Source: Rhea pennata (lineage: Eukaryota > Chordata > Aves > Rheiformes > Rheidae). From it: 64,000 nt of DNA. The position numbers and the translations under genes are program-made. Below, in pieces: positions 22,230 through 33,369 of the stretch. Under the pieces are notes generated by a model. It was not told the DNA's origin. It worked only from the letters and a program-made list of their open reading frames with translations, and ran no database searches. Numbering within the stretch: position 1 is the first letter of the stretch; each line of letters begins with the position of its first letter. The stretch covers positions 343,984 through 407,983 of the forward strand of contig NW_026907703.1 in the NCBI RefSeq assembly GCF_028389875.1, read 5' to 3'.

Positions 22230-24088
22230 GGGCCCCTTCTCTCGTTACGGTATGTGGACAGGGGAAATGATACTTATCGAGTCCGTTTAAGCGTTAATTT
22301 CAAGTCGTTGGAGCCTGGAACCACCCTCCACTCTTCTCCCAGGATCGGTCCTTTCACACAGCTGGCATGAGTCCACCCTTTTTCTGCAGTCCGAACAGCC
22401 GTTTCTGTAGTAAGCAAAACAACGTAGGGGCCTTCCCACCGAGGTGCTAATGAAGTCTCTTTCCATGTTTTGATTAGAACTTTATCTCTGGGCTGTACTC
22501 GGTGTATGGCTATATCTAATGGGGGTCACTGCACCACTAGGCCTCTTTTCTGTAACTCTCTATGTCGGCTCATTAACTGTGTTAGGTAGGGCTGTAACTG
22601 AGTATCTTGCAAATTGGGGTGGTCAAGAGGCATCTCTAAATCATATGGCATACCATAAAGCATTTCGAAAGGCGAAAGCCCCACGTCAGTTCGGGGCTGC
22701 GTTCGTGTATTTAATAAAGCAAGTGGTAAGCATTTTACCCAGGACACTTTAGTTTCTAGCATAAGTTTTGTTAACTTGTTTTTTTTGTTTTTTTGTTTTT
22801 TTTTGTTTTTTTTAATTTCACCATTCATCCTTTCCACCTTTCCAGAGCTTTGAGGATGCCACGGAGTATGATATTCCCAGCTTACTCCTAAAGCTTTCAT
22901 AGTTTCTTGGGACACCTTAGATACGAAATGGGGACCTCTATCAGAGTCAATTGTTTCTACAATTCCGTATCTGGAAATTATATTCTCAAGTAATATTTTT
23001 ACCACGGTCTGAGCTGTAGCCCTTGCCGTAGGGAATGCTTCAACAAAATGTGTGAGATGGTCTACAATCACAAGCACATATTTGTACCGTCCTGTTTTTG
23101 GAAGTTCAATAAAATCTAATTGGATTTTTGCAAAAGGTCGATGAGCCAGTTCTCAGCCTCCCAACCCCTTTTTCTAACATGTTGAGCATTCACTTTTCGA
23201 CAAGTCATTCACAACCCTCTTTGCTATATTGTAAATTCCTACACACATATACTTTGTGGCAAATTGATCTACCAATGCCTGAGTTCCCCAGTGCGTGTTC
23301 TCATGAAACCTCCGTAGCACCCCCAAGGCCACCGACTTCGGGAGTACTTCTCGCCCGTCCGGCAGTACCCACTTTCCTTTGTCAGCTTCTTTTATACCCA
23401 TTTGTACCATCTTGTTCTTTTCTAGCAGCATAAAGCAAAACAGTGAGTAAACTGGTCTGTGCAAATAACAGCGTTCATATTCAGGGGCCTTTTCCCCAGC
23501 CGCTTCCTCGAGGAAATTACACTGTATTCCTCCGACACTCCATTCATAACATGGTAACTTCTTTAAATCTTTTCCACAATTTGGACGGTCTTCCCTCATC
23601 TTTATAACCTGTAAACTCATCAGGGCCGCTTGTTTAGCTTCCTGATCTGCCAAATTATTTCCTCTAATTTGAGGAGTAAAACCTCGCTGATGTCCTTTCA
23701 CATGGACTATAGCAATCTCTTTTGGTTCTCTAATAGCCTGCAGGACCTGAGTAATCAGTTCCTAGTGTATCAATCCCTTCCCCTGCGAGTTGACAAGTCC
23801 CCTCTCTTCCCAGATTTTACCAAAAGTATGTATTACCCCATAAGCATATTTAGAATCTGTGTATATCGTGCCGCTTTTGCCTTTTAACAACTTTAAAGCT
23901 CGCAGCATAGCATATAGCTCACAAGCCTGAGCAGACCAGCTTGGACTCAAGGGTCCTGATTCTACCACCTCGAGTGTCTTCCCATTCACCAATGCATACC
24001 CTGATCTCCTTTTTCCTTTAAGTATTCTCGAAGAGTCATCTATAAATATTCGCTCGCCCTCAGGTAACTCCATCTCTTCCAAGTCAGG
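22230..24088 (-). pseudogene. pol: ERV pol, RNase H and integrase, with stops
   Basis: The RNase H domain (23762-24082) keeps its acidic residues in FIDDSS, CELYA and YTDSKYA. A stop near 23760 separates it from the rest of the domain (KGHQRGFTPQ) and the integrase HHCC zinc domain (FHENTH and CSTC), which stops near 23174. After a second stop near 23150 the integrase core (22526-23077) follows with an apparently complete D,D35E triad: LVIVD, IDSDRG and SSGKVE. The C-terminal domain lies at about 22230-22525 with a WEGPY module. The stops appear to lie in one continuing frame, so they are nonsense changes rather than shifts. A lysine- and asparagine-rich stretch after the DDE glutamate comes from an expanded T-rich tract at 22777-22813. 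Confidence 0.9.
22777..22813. repeat. T-rich (T6-9 G)n tract inside integrase
   Basis: Runs of T separated by single G. On the viral strand it encodes a Lys/Asn-rich insert (KKNKKKQKNKKN) after the integrase core glutamate, not expected in the family. Confidence 0.85.
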
Positions 24089-24976
24089 TCACAATTTTGT
24101 TTGCTCTTCTATATTTCGGAGGCAATTATGCTCTAAGAGTTCGCTTGGTTCTCCATAGAGGAACTGAGCAGGATTTTGTAAGGAAGTCATTTCTAAGGTT
24201 AACTTTGGAGAGGAGATTAAGATTCCTTCATACTTTAATAATCTAGCATCCGTGATCCATTTTTCAGCTTTTTGTTGTAGTACCCCTCGTACATTATGAG
24301 GGGATATTACTTTAATTTCTCCTCCAAATGTAATCTTCTGCGCTTCTTCTACTAATAAGGCGGCTGCCACCACTACCTGCAGACAGCTAGGCCAGCCCCA
24401 GCTAACCGGGTCCAGTAATTTGGATAAATAGGCAACTGGCTTTTTACTTCCCACCCATTCTTGGGCAAGTACTCCATAGGCAGTACCCTCAGTGCTGTTT
24501 ACGAATAAAAAGAATGGCTTTCTTAAATCTGGAAAGTTTAATACTGGGGGATGCATTAGTTCCTCTTTTAATTTTTCTAAATGCTCTTCATCTTCTTCTG
24601 TCCTCTTAAGTAATCCATCCTTATTTAATTTATTGTAGAGGAATTTGACCTCTCCGCTATAATCCTCTATCCACTGCTGACAATACCCAGTTAATCCTAA
24701 CAGTTGCCGTACTTGCCTCTTTGTCGTTGGGGCCTTCAGAGCCAGGATACCACTAATTCTCTCCAGATCCAGTCTCTTAGTCCCCCCACTTAATCGATGG
24801 CCCAGATATCTTACCTCCTTCTCTACAAACTGCAACTTTGATTTTGAAACTTTCAACCCTTGCAGGCTAAGAAAATTTGACAACTGGACGCTAGCCTGCC
24901 TTACCACTTCTAAACTTATGCCTAATTCTATTATCAAATCTCTACCTAACAGGTTATACTCAGCTTCGGGTACCAA
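24089..24976 (-). pseudogene. pol: ERV protease end joined to RT thumb/connection, RT active site deleted
   Basis: The frame begins with the end of the protease (NLLGRDLI), then passes within about 20 residues into the RT region after the palm (LQFVEKEVRYLGHRLSG) and on through the thumb and connection domains. The RT fingers and palm, including the YxDD catalytic loop, are absent. The reading frame stays open across the join. The frame ends at a TGA near 24086, with RNase H continuing after it. The product could not polymerise DNA. Confidence 0.88.
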
Positions 24977-25021
24977 AAGTAAAGGTCCAACACCTATCTT
25001 GGAACCTGATTCGATTAATAC

Positions 25022-25255
25022 TTATTTTATAACGGGGACCCCAAATGGTTCTCCTTTTGCCCCAATTACTTGTACCCTTTCTGCCAAGGCCTTACACCCT
25101 AAAGGTAAGGTTTGGACCGTAGATCTTTCAGCCCCTGTGTCTATGAGGAATTCCATTTCCTCGCGCTGGGGACCCACTTTTAATTTTATCAAGGGCTCGT
25201 TTTCTTTTTTTTTTTTTTTTTTCCCCTCAGGTCCCCAGCAAATAGAGCCCGACAC
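25022..25255 (-). pseudogene. pro: ERV protease
   Basis: Encodes a retroviral aspartic protease N-terminal half with the active-site motif LIDTGAERSTV. A stop near 25022 separates it from its C-terminal part (LLGRDLI) in the next frame segment. Just upstream lies an 18-T run (25205-25222; A in viral sense), giving a Lys-rich stretch at the gag-pro border. Confidence 0.88.
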
Positions 25256-25960
25256 CCCTACTCATCCTTGAACATCTTCTCATCCTCTTTTCTCTGTCGA
25301 CATTCCCTCTTAATATGACCCTTTCTATTACAATAAAAACAGATCACATTTCTTTGTCCCTGACCATCTTTCCCTTCTTCTCTTTCAAGCTTCCCATTTC
25401 CTTCTTAAAATCTCTCACGTCCCCGGAATTAATGGGGACGGTTACATATCCCGTGCCCGGTTGGGGTCCTCCCATAGCTATTTCTCGCAGTGGATATAGT
25501 CCTCCTTCGAGACTTAACCCCTGTGCTCTGGTCTGACTCCCAGTCACTGGTCCCTGCGGACTAGGGTTAGCCTCGCCATCCGACTCCCCCGAGGACGGAA
25601 GTTCGGTCGGCCCAGGAAGAGAAGGGGCCATAGGTATAGGAGGAAGCATATAAGGGGGTGGCGATACTGGGATCTCCAATTCTCGCTTCTTTTTCCCCCG
25701 CCTTCCTTTTTCTTTTAATGGGTAAAAAAAAAGGTTCTCGTCTCCGGGTTTATCCAGAGGTGTGCATACTTGCTCTCTTCTAAGCTGAAGGGCTCCTTTG
25801 AATTTACGTAACTATTTAGGGCCTGGCATATCCAGTCCTCAAATGACCCAAAGGGGGCCAGAAAACACTTTCTCCTTTTATAGGTTTGTTGCCCCAGATT
25901 TTAATATAATAATAGATCATCTTAACTTTACTTTTTCCCCGCCTAGAAGGGGAATCATCC
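25256..25960 (-). pseudogene. gag: ERV gag remnant
   Basis: In viral sense: the end of a matrix-like region (about 25700-25870), a proline-rich linker (SPPPYMLPPIPMAPSLPGP), the start of capsid (near 25430-25500), then abruptly a basic linker and one CCHC zinc finger CFYCNRKGHIKREC (about 25300-25342). Most of the capsid, including the major homology region, is missing, and the frame shifts at the join. The N terminus of matrix, the leader and the primer-binding site are also missing. A PPPY motif in the linker resembles a budding (late) motif. Confidence 0.85.
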
Positions 25961-25965
25961 CAATA

Positions 25966-26428
25966 TGCGTTTTGCGCATGTGTGAGTTGCTAGGGGGGGT
26001 CGTCTGAAGTGCTCTGGTGGTCATGGAGAGGAAGGCCGTAGTCCTCCTCCGTCTCTTCATTTTGGCTTGTCTCCTTGTGAGTGATCACAGGTGTTTGCTT
26101 CTCTGTTGTGTTGACTCCCTTTTGGGATGCTGTCCTGTGAGTGATTACAGGCGCCTGCTTATCTTTTCTTCTTTATCCTTTTGCTTTCAAAGGAATTCCT
26201 TCTTGGTGACCTTTGAGCAACTTGTTGCTTAATTCAGCTCTTTATAGTCCTGCAGGATAGCTAAGGCCCGACACCGGTTCCACAAGGGGTCATATAAGCT
26301 TTTGTGCTTACCATAATTTATTTGTCTGACACCATGTCTCAACCCTGGTTGTTGTAAAACCTCCTCCTCCCCCTCCACCGGCTTATTCCTCCTTTTAAAC
26401 AATGAACAAATAGTTACAATTTATTACA
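25966..26428 (-). repeat. 5' LTR, partial (463 bp, U3 only)
   Basis: Identical to 20068-20530 except for one base. The last 204 bases of the LTR, with TATA box, polyadenylation signal and U5, are absent. The sequence passes directly into a gag remnant at 25965. Confidence 0.95.
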
Positions 26429-26433
26429 GTCAT
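26429..26433. repeat. ERV target-site duplication, right copy (GTCAT)
   Basis: Matches 19859-19863. The following aaactgaagcatctcttgaa continues the paralogy with copy D at 51765. Confidence 0.9.
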
Positions 26434-28720
26434 AAACTGAAGCATCTCTTGAATGCCTGTGTCTAAGTGCCTGAAAGCCTCCTGTGTGTGAGCTGAGGAA
26501 GTCTCACAGTGCTTGAGCTTCTCACTCTGCAAGAGATAAAGATGTGTCCAGTGTCAGGCAGCCTGTGGTACTAAGGCATCTGCCAGTGCCTCACAAACCC
26601 AGGTGCAGAGTCTGGACTCCCAGGACAGCTGGCATTTCAGCAGAGCTCCAGTCTGGGGCTGTCTCTGCTGGAGCCTTGTTTCAAAGCCTCTGCACCCTTT
26701 CTCCCTTCACAGAGCCTCCATGTCCAAGTAAAGAAAGGAAAGGGGCACTGTCTGGTCTGGTCCTTTCCTCTACAGAAATCCAACACTCAGGGCAAAGCAG
26801 GAGTGGAAGGGAGGAGAGTCTGGATGCAGCCTGTGGGGAAAGACCCTCTTGGTTCTCAGGACTGTTCGTTCACTAGCACAGCTGCCATTTCCTTGCTACA
26901 GCCTTTGTGTGGGGGCTGCAGCTTTCTTGGAGAAGTGGCCACCAACAGCAGCAGGACTTTTCAGAGCTTTTCTCCTTCATTTCCACACTGTCCAGACTTC
27001 AGAGCTTTTCTCCTCATTTCCACATTGTCCTGCTGTGGTCTAATGTGTGTATATTGCCTCAGGGGTCTTGTAACGTGATGGTGGTAGATTTATGCTTCCC
27101 TGTGCATTCCTGTGAGCTCAAGAAAGCACTGGGCACTGTTATGCCAGACCTGGCCTCCACAATAACATTACCGTAATAAAAGGGGATCTCCCATATGATG
27201 TGCCTGAAGTCTGATCTTCCTTCAGAAGATGGAGTCCAAAATACACCCAGAGAACACTGCCTGCTCTGCTCTGCTTGTGAACTCCCTGGGATCCAGGGGA
27301 CAAGCTCGGAGTCTCCATGTAATTTCTTAGGGACTGAGAGCTGGATCCAGGGTTCATCTGTCAGTTACCAGTACTGGTGGAGCTGGTGAATGGTCCCTGA
27401 ATTTTCTGCCCAAAGCTGTCCCATAGGTGACAGTGCTGATGACAGATGCCCATCCTTGTGGAGGGAAATCTGAGCCCCCGGAAGAACTCAGGGGATCTCC
27501 GGGGACAGCATGTGCCTGGAGGTGGTCAGTGAGAAGAGCCTTGTGACTTGGTTTCTGCTACAAAGAGGATATTTTGTGGTGTAGCAAGAGTGTGGCTACT
27601 CCATGGGAGGAAGGGAAGCCTGGAGCTGAGAGTGCCAGGAAGGCAGGGCAGGGACCCACCAATGAGAGGTGGTGCCCTGCAGTGTATGGACAAGAAGAGC
27701 AGAGCAGGTTTGGGAATGGTAACTGGGGTCAGGTCCAGTCTAGCAAGGACCAGACAAGGCTGGAGGGGTCCAACCAGCCCTGCTTTGCGTGGGAGGTTGG
27801 ACTGGAGAACTCTAGAGGTCTCCTCCCACCAAAACTCCTCTGCGATTCCATGAATTCTTGCTCCTCAGCCTCTGCTCCAACATGACTGGCAAGGGGAGGA
27901 GAGCACGTAGGACAGAACAGAATGAGCCAGGCTGGGAGAGCATCAGGAGGAAGATCCAAAGATCCCTTGCTCAGCCCTGGGCTTTGGAAGACTCCCTCAC
28001 ACATTCCCAGAGGCTCCATCTGCCTCTTCCATCCTACTTCGTGCTCCCCTCCCATTGGCCAAAGCGGAGTCCAGCATCACCTGGGAGCTCTCTTTCCACG
28101 GGTAGGAGGGGGAGGGCCTTCTCTAGCCCCACACTGCCTTTTCCACCCTTGGTCTTTGCACTTGCATGGGCCTGGGTCTGCCCACTTGCCTTCACCACAG
28201 TCATGGCTGCACTGAAGCCCATGAATGTGGTGCTGATGGGAGGCCATACAAGGCTGGCCTTTTCCCTTCCATTGGGATACAAAGACCTGCAGGACAACGG
28301 AGCACCGGACAATGGATCACCCCACAGTTGGGGGAGCAGCCAACACTGGAAAGGGGTGTTGTGTGGGGTTGGCCTGGGATGATGGCCCTGGGGCAACTTC
28401 CCCAGTGTATCTATGTAACACAGGGAACACTCTGGGCTCTTCTCTCCTGCAGCCTCCATGTCCTGCTGCCTTTCCCAGGACACCTGCATTTGCCCTGCAA
28501 GCGCACAGCTGTGTGCTCCCACACTGCTGTTCCCACACAGCAGCTGAATGGCAGCATGTTTCCTCTCCCACGACCACGTCTGCCTGTGCCAGGTTTTTGG
28601 TGTGTCTCTCTTAGGGAAACAGACAGGGGAGGCTGCTAGAGATCGTGAGGATCCAAAGCAATGGATTTTGAGGCTGGGAGGATTATCTGCACCAGAAGAG
28701 TGCCTCAGTGAGGCCAGCAT
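26434..28720 (+). repeat. Segmental duplication copy C (partial)
   Basis: 26434-26600 matches copy D 51765-51915. 26750-27400 matches copy B 57940-58520, the block deleted from copy A. 27540-28720 matches copy A 9640-11370, more diverged than A against B. The OR gene itself is not included. Frames here do not keep phase with the other copies. Confidence 0.8.
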
Positions 28721-30277
28721 TTATAAACACCTTCCAAAGACACCTCCTCCACCAGCTTTGAGATGCTATTGGATGGAAGATGAAGGCACTCTAGGTCTCT
28801 AGGTGAGATTTATCTTCTGCAAAGACTGTGATGTTTCCAATAGGAAAACCACTGCTGCAACAGACTGCAGCCCCAGGGAATGTGTCCCAGAAGAACTATG
28901 AACAGAATTTCACCTTCCAAGTACATTGAAAATATGAAAATGTCCTTCAGTATCAAAGAGCTATGGGTACCTCCTGTGTCAAGACTTCCTCTTTCCACCC
29001 ATCTGTGCTACTTACAGCTACTTCACAGGGGCTGACATCTCCAGATAACAGGAACTTTGGCTTTTTCAGATTTATTTCTGTACCAGAGGCTGGATGAGGC
29101 AGTCTCCTTCAATCTCAAGTCAGAAGTTTTATTTTTTCTTTCCCCAAATACACCCTGCAGGTGGAGAAGCCTGAAAGAGCAAGCGTGACTTGAAAGGTGG
29201 GGGAAGGCAGACAGCTGAGCCTGCCTGAGCCTGACCATCTCCTCCGGTGGTCACCAGCAATGGTGACATGAGAGAGTGTGACATCACAGCTGGGCAACCA
29301 GGTGAGCACATCAGGTGGGTCAGCACAGGCACAACTGCCTTGGAGGCCAGTGGGCAGCAACATGCTTTTCTTTACTCTAGCAGAGGTCATGGCCTGAGGG
29401 ACTGCTTCCAAGCAGTTTCCTCATAGAACAAGGAATAAAGCTTTTCTGTCTCAGACAACCTGGATCTGGTGCTCTCTGCTCCACTTCATGACATCTGGCT
29501 ACCAGCAGTCCTGCTCTCAGATTACCTGGAGCTGGAGGTGGTTCTTCTGGCTTGTTTCTCAGGAAGGACAGACTGCATCTTGTGTCTGTCATGCTGGTGG
29601 AGGCAGTGGGTTCCTAGGCTGGGTCCTGGCTCTCAGAGCTCTCCCCAGCACACACTAGTCAGCGTGCTCATTGCTATTGGTCATCCTCTCCTTTCAGTCC
29701 TTCTCCGTGTAACAGTTTCCTTACCAGGTTCACCAGGCTGTCAGCAAAGATGATTCTGCTCTGCTTATTCAGGCTGACTCAATCTCTTCCAAGCAAAGAG
29801 GACCCCATGGTCATCAAAACCAAAGCCCTGTTGCCAGCAACAGCTGTGCAGCAGTTGTTGGCTCATAGGATTTGTCCCCACCTCCTCATGCCCCTTGCCC
29901 TCACCAGCGGGGTTGAACGTAAAACTACCTGGGTCGCTGATTGTCACACTCAGAGCCAGGTGGACCTTCTTGAGGCTCTGCAAGTCTCCCCAGGCAGTGC
30001 CTTTTTAGTGCCCATATGGACAAGCAGCAGGGAATGATTAGTGTGAGGGGCAGACAAGCCTCAGGCATCTTCACCTGCCTCTGCCTTGGCCTTCCCACAA
30101 CCTCTCTGCTCTCCTGGGCAGCCCCTCACCCTTCATTCGAGCACCTCACCATGCCAGTCTGCTGCTCCTCACCAAGCAGCGTCCTGCAGTGCAAGTGACC
30201 TCACTACCTACAGCCCAGCCCCGACACCTTCCATTACAGCTCTTTCTCACCTGCCTCTCCTCTGTCCTCCCCTCTCA
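28721..30277. other. No recognised gene
   Basis: Only short frames without recognisable motifs. No clear internal similarity to other parts of the window. Confidence 0.45.
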
Positions 30278-30852
30278 GAGTCACAGAATCACAGAATGGT
30301 TGAGGTTGAAAGGGATCTCTGGATATCATCTAGTTCAGCCCTCCTGCTCACACAGTCACCTACAGCATGTTGCCCAGGGTCACATCCAGGCAGGTTTTTA
30401 ATGTCTCTAAGGATGGAAATTCTGGAAGCTTGCTGGGCAATCTTTTGCAGTGCTCTCTTACCTTCACAGTATAAAAATCTTTCCTTATGTTCAGACATAA
30501 CTTCCTGTGTTTCAGTTTGTGCCCATTACCTCTCGGCCTATCGCTGGGCACTATGGAAAAGAATCTGACCCCATCCTTTCTACGCTCTCTCTTCAGATAC
30601 TTACACACTGATCAGATCCCCCCTCAGTCTTCTCTGAGCTGAACAGGCACAGCTCTTGCAGCCATTCCTCATACAAGAGATACTCCAGGCCCTTCATCAT
30701 CTTAGTAGTCCTTCACTAGACTCTCTCCAGTAGCTCCATATCTCTCTTGTATTGGGGAACCTAGCACTGGACACAGTACTCCAGATATGGCTTCATCAGG
30801 GCTGAGTGGAGGGGCAGAATCACCTCCCTCGACCTGCTGGCAACACTCTTAG
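30278..30852 (-). mobile_element. CR1 LINE 3' end, minus orientation
   Basis: Begins on the plus strand with tcacagaatcacagaatggt, the complement of the CR1 terminal octamers, followed by antisense 3' untranslated sequence and ORF2 C terminus up to the [19 protein letters not shown] coding near 30770-30830. It faces another CR1 at 31128. Confidence 0.92.
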
Positions 30853-31127
30853 TACACGTGCCCATCATACTCAAGATGGGCTGAATCACAGACAGCCTGG
30901 CACTGAAGTCCCTACCTAGAGGCATGAGTGCTCTTGCCCATGCCTGGTATTGAGGATCCTTTCTGATGCCCTGAGGTTTACCTACAGCATCCATTTACAG
31001 CACCAGTCCCAGCAGGTCCCTTCCCTATTTCTCCTCACTATCTGCCAGGAACTTCCTGATGTCTGGGAGGCTCAAGGCTGTCACAAATGTCAGGAGACAC
31101 TAGCATGTGTTTAAGCAACACTACCAG

Positions 31128-31768
31128 TATGTGCTGGTGAATGACAAGTTGACCATGAACCAGCAATATGCCCTTGTGGCCAAGAAGGCCAATGGTATCC
31201 TGGGGTGCATTAGGAAGACTGTTGCCCACAGGTTGAGGAAGGTGATCCTCATCTTGAGTACTGTGTCCAGTTCTGGGCTCCCCAGTACAAGAGAGACATG
31301 GAGCTACTGGAGAGAGTCCAGCATAGGGCTACAAGGATGGACAAAGGGCTAGAGCATCTGCCCTGTGAGGAATGGCTGTGAGAGCTGGGCCTCTTTAGCC
31401 TGGAGAGGAGAAGACTGAGGGGGGATCTTATCAATGTGTATAAGTACCTGAAAGGAGAGTGTCAAGGGGACAGGGACAAACTCTTTTCAGTTGTCCCGTG
31501 TGACAGGACAAGAGGCAATGGGCAGAAACTGAAGCACAGGAAGTTTGGCCTGACTGTGAGGGGGAATTTCTTCACTGTGAGAGTGACAGAGCACTGGAAC
31601 AGATTGCCCAGAGAGGTTGTGGGGTTTCCTTCTCTGGAGATCTTCAAGGCCTGCCTGGATGCAATCCTGTCTAACATGCTGTAGATGACCCTGCTGAGTG
31701 GGGAGGTTGGACTAGATGATCTCCAGAGGTCCCGTCCAACCTTACTGATTCTATGATTCTGTGATTTC
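31128..31768 (+). mobile_element. CR1 LINE 3' end, plus orientation
   Basis: Starts at tgctggtgaatgacaagttg, continues with [21 protein letters not shown] coding, and ends with gattctatgattctgtgatt at 31746-31765. A short piece of ORF2 is deleted near 31248. Confidence 0.93.
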
Positions 31769-31999
31769 CACTGGACATTAGAGTAGCAAGTGCTGTGTGC
31801 TGAGGCACTGACCTCTACCCTGGAAATGTTCACAGCAGAGGGAGATGGCTCCCATCTGAGGAACCCACAGTCAGGAAAGTACTGCTACTCCTGATCTCCC
31901 TCCCTGTTGTCTCAGATCGCACCCCAGATGAATCCCCTGTCATCACAGGAAAAGAAAATGACCACATCATTGCAACATTTCCCACATACAGCAACACAC

Positions 32000-32005
32000 T
32001 TTATT
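32000..32005 (-). terminator. Candidate polyadenylation signal for the OR at 32233
   Basis: AATAAA on the minus strand, 228 bases after the OR stop codon. A second AATAAA lies at 32035-32040. Confidence 0.4.
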
Positions 32006-32232
32006 GTCTAGAAAGGAGGCACCAAGAAAGGGAATTTATTTCCATTCTCTTCTGAACCATACATTTAAATGCTGAAATAAATCCGTACTCTCTTCCTTTC
32101 TGCTTTCTAAAAAAAGTATTCTCTGTGCCATGTTCTTCTGAAGGGATAACTGTTCTGCAGCATAATATCACCTGTGCTGAGTTTACTACCTTGCAGAACC
32201 ATCAATGTTTTGTGTGCAGTAGCACACAACTG

Positions 32233-33288
32233 CTATGAGCTCTGGGTACAGACCAGAGCTTTCCTCACTGCTTTCCTCAGGGTCTCCCTGACCTCCCTGT
32301 TGCACAGGCTGTAGATGAGGGGATTGACCAGGGGCATGAGGACAGTGTAGGAAAAGGAGAAGACTTTGTTGAGCTGTCTGAGTCTGGGGGTTCTGGGCAG
32401 CATGTAGACAGCGATGAGGGTGCCATAGAAAACAGTGACGACAGTGAGGTGAGAGGAGCAGGTAGAGAAGGCCTTCTGCCTGCCCACGCTGGATGGGATC
32501 CTCAGGATGGTAGCTATGCTGCACATGTAGGAGGCCACTGTGAACAGGAAGGGGAAGACTAAATCCAAACAAGATAGGAAGAAAGTTACAATTATAACCA
32601 TACTGGTGTCACTGCAGGTGAGCTCCAGCAATGGTTTAAAAACACAAAAGAAGTGGTCAATGACCTTGGGGCCACAGAACTTCAACTCAGATATGAAAGA
32701 AATGACTACTGTGGAGATTAGCAATCCCACCAGCCAAGATGCTGCTGCCAGCTGCAGTGAGAACTTCTGCATCATGAGGCTTGCGTAGAGCAGGGGCTGG
32801 CATATGGCCAAGTACCGATCGTAGGACATGGCTGCCAGTAGGAAACACTCAGTAACCACAAAAGAGGCAAAAAAATAGAATTGTGCAAGGCAGCCCCTAG
32901 CAGATATGGTCCTGTCCCCAGTCAGGAAGCTGACCAGCAGCTGGGGCAGGATGGTGGAGCTGTAGGAGATCTCCAAGGAGGAGAGATTGCCCAGGAGGAA
33001 GTACATGGGTGTGTGCAGTTGCCAGTCTGCCACCACCAACACAACAGTGAGGATGTTCCCAGCCACCGTTATCAAATAGACCATGAGCAAGAGGAGGAAG
33101 AGTGGTGTCTGGAGTGAGGGGATATTCCACATTCCCAGCATGAAATAGCCAAATGGCTTATCTCTGCTGTCTAGAACACTTGTTTTGGAAGGAATGGGCC
33201 ATGTGCTTCCTTTGACGGTGTGAGCAGTTGATGTCCATGCCACCATGCAGTAGAACAGCCTGAGAGGGCTCTTGGAGAGCTTCCACAT
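32233..33288 (-). CDS. Olfactory receptor, OR6/OR11-like, altered N terminus
   Basis: A full seven-transmembrane OR core in one open frame: GMWNIPSLQ before TM1, AGNIL in TM1, LHTPMYFLLGNLS, MSYDRYLAICQPLLY (intact DRY), ELKFCGPKVIDHFFC in extracellular loop 2, KAFSTCSSHL and NPLIYSLCN. It is close to the OR at 43601 across the core. The usual Met with a glycosylation site just upstream is missing: the sequence before YFMLGMWNIP diverges and reads VLDSRDKPFG. The first upstream in-frame ATG is at 33288 and would add about 49 unusual residues (WKLSKSPLRLFYCMVAW onward). Alternatively translation starts at the Met at 33141, very close to TM1. SLCN has Cys where the family has Arg. It is either a gene with an unusual start or a young pseudogene. 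Confidence 0.82.
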   Translation of the reverse strand: MWKLSKSPLRLFYCMVAWTSTAHTVKGSTWPIPSKTSVLDSRDKPFGYFMLGMWNIPSLQTPLFLLLLMVYLITVAGNILTVVLVVADWQLHTPMYFLLGNLSSLEISYSSTILPQLLVSFLTGDRTISARGCLAQFYFFASFVVTECFLLAAMSYDRYLAICQPLLYASLMMQKFSLQLAAASWLVGLLISTVVISFISELKFCGPKVIDHFFCVFKPLLELTCSDTSMVIIVTFFLSCLDLVFPFLFTVASYMCSIATILRIPSSVGRQKAFSTCSSHLTVVTVFYGTLIAVYMLPRTPRLRQLNKVFSFSYTVLMPLVNPLIYSLCNREVRETLRKAVRKALVCTQSS

Positions 33289-33369
33289 GGTCTTCAGAGA
33301 GAAAAGTGAGCTAGATATGAGGGAAGATGGACACCTAGGCTGATTGGCCAGTACAAGGAAGAGAGGTTT

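Larger units (their letters stand above)
19864..26428 (-). mobile_element. Gammaretrovirus-like endogenous provirus, young but defective
   Basis: Viral sense is on the minus strand. Order in viral sense: partial 5' LTR (26428-25966), gag remnant, protease, pol remnant, env remnant, polypurine tract, full 3' LTR (20530-19864). The LTR ends are TG...CA and a GTCAT duplication flanks the element. The gammaretroviral character comes from the single CCHC nucleocapsid finger, the integrase C-terminal domain with a GPY-like module, and an envelope with a YYCAYWGCET-type surface motif and a CX6CC transmembrane subunit. The shared 463 LTR bases differ once. Defects: loss of the end of the 5' LTR with the primer-binding site and gag start, internal deletions in gag, RT and SU, and several stops in pol. 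It cannot replicate on its own. Confidence 0.95.

Noticed and set aside
25965..25966. A primer-binding site next to the 5' LTR
   Set aside because: The LTR is cut at 25966 and continues directly into gag-like sequence. No tRNA-complementary stretch is present to assign.
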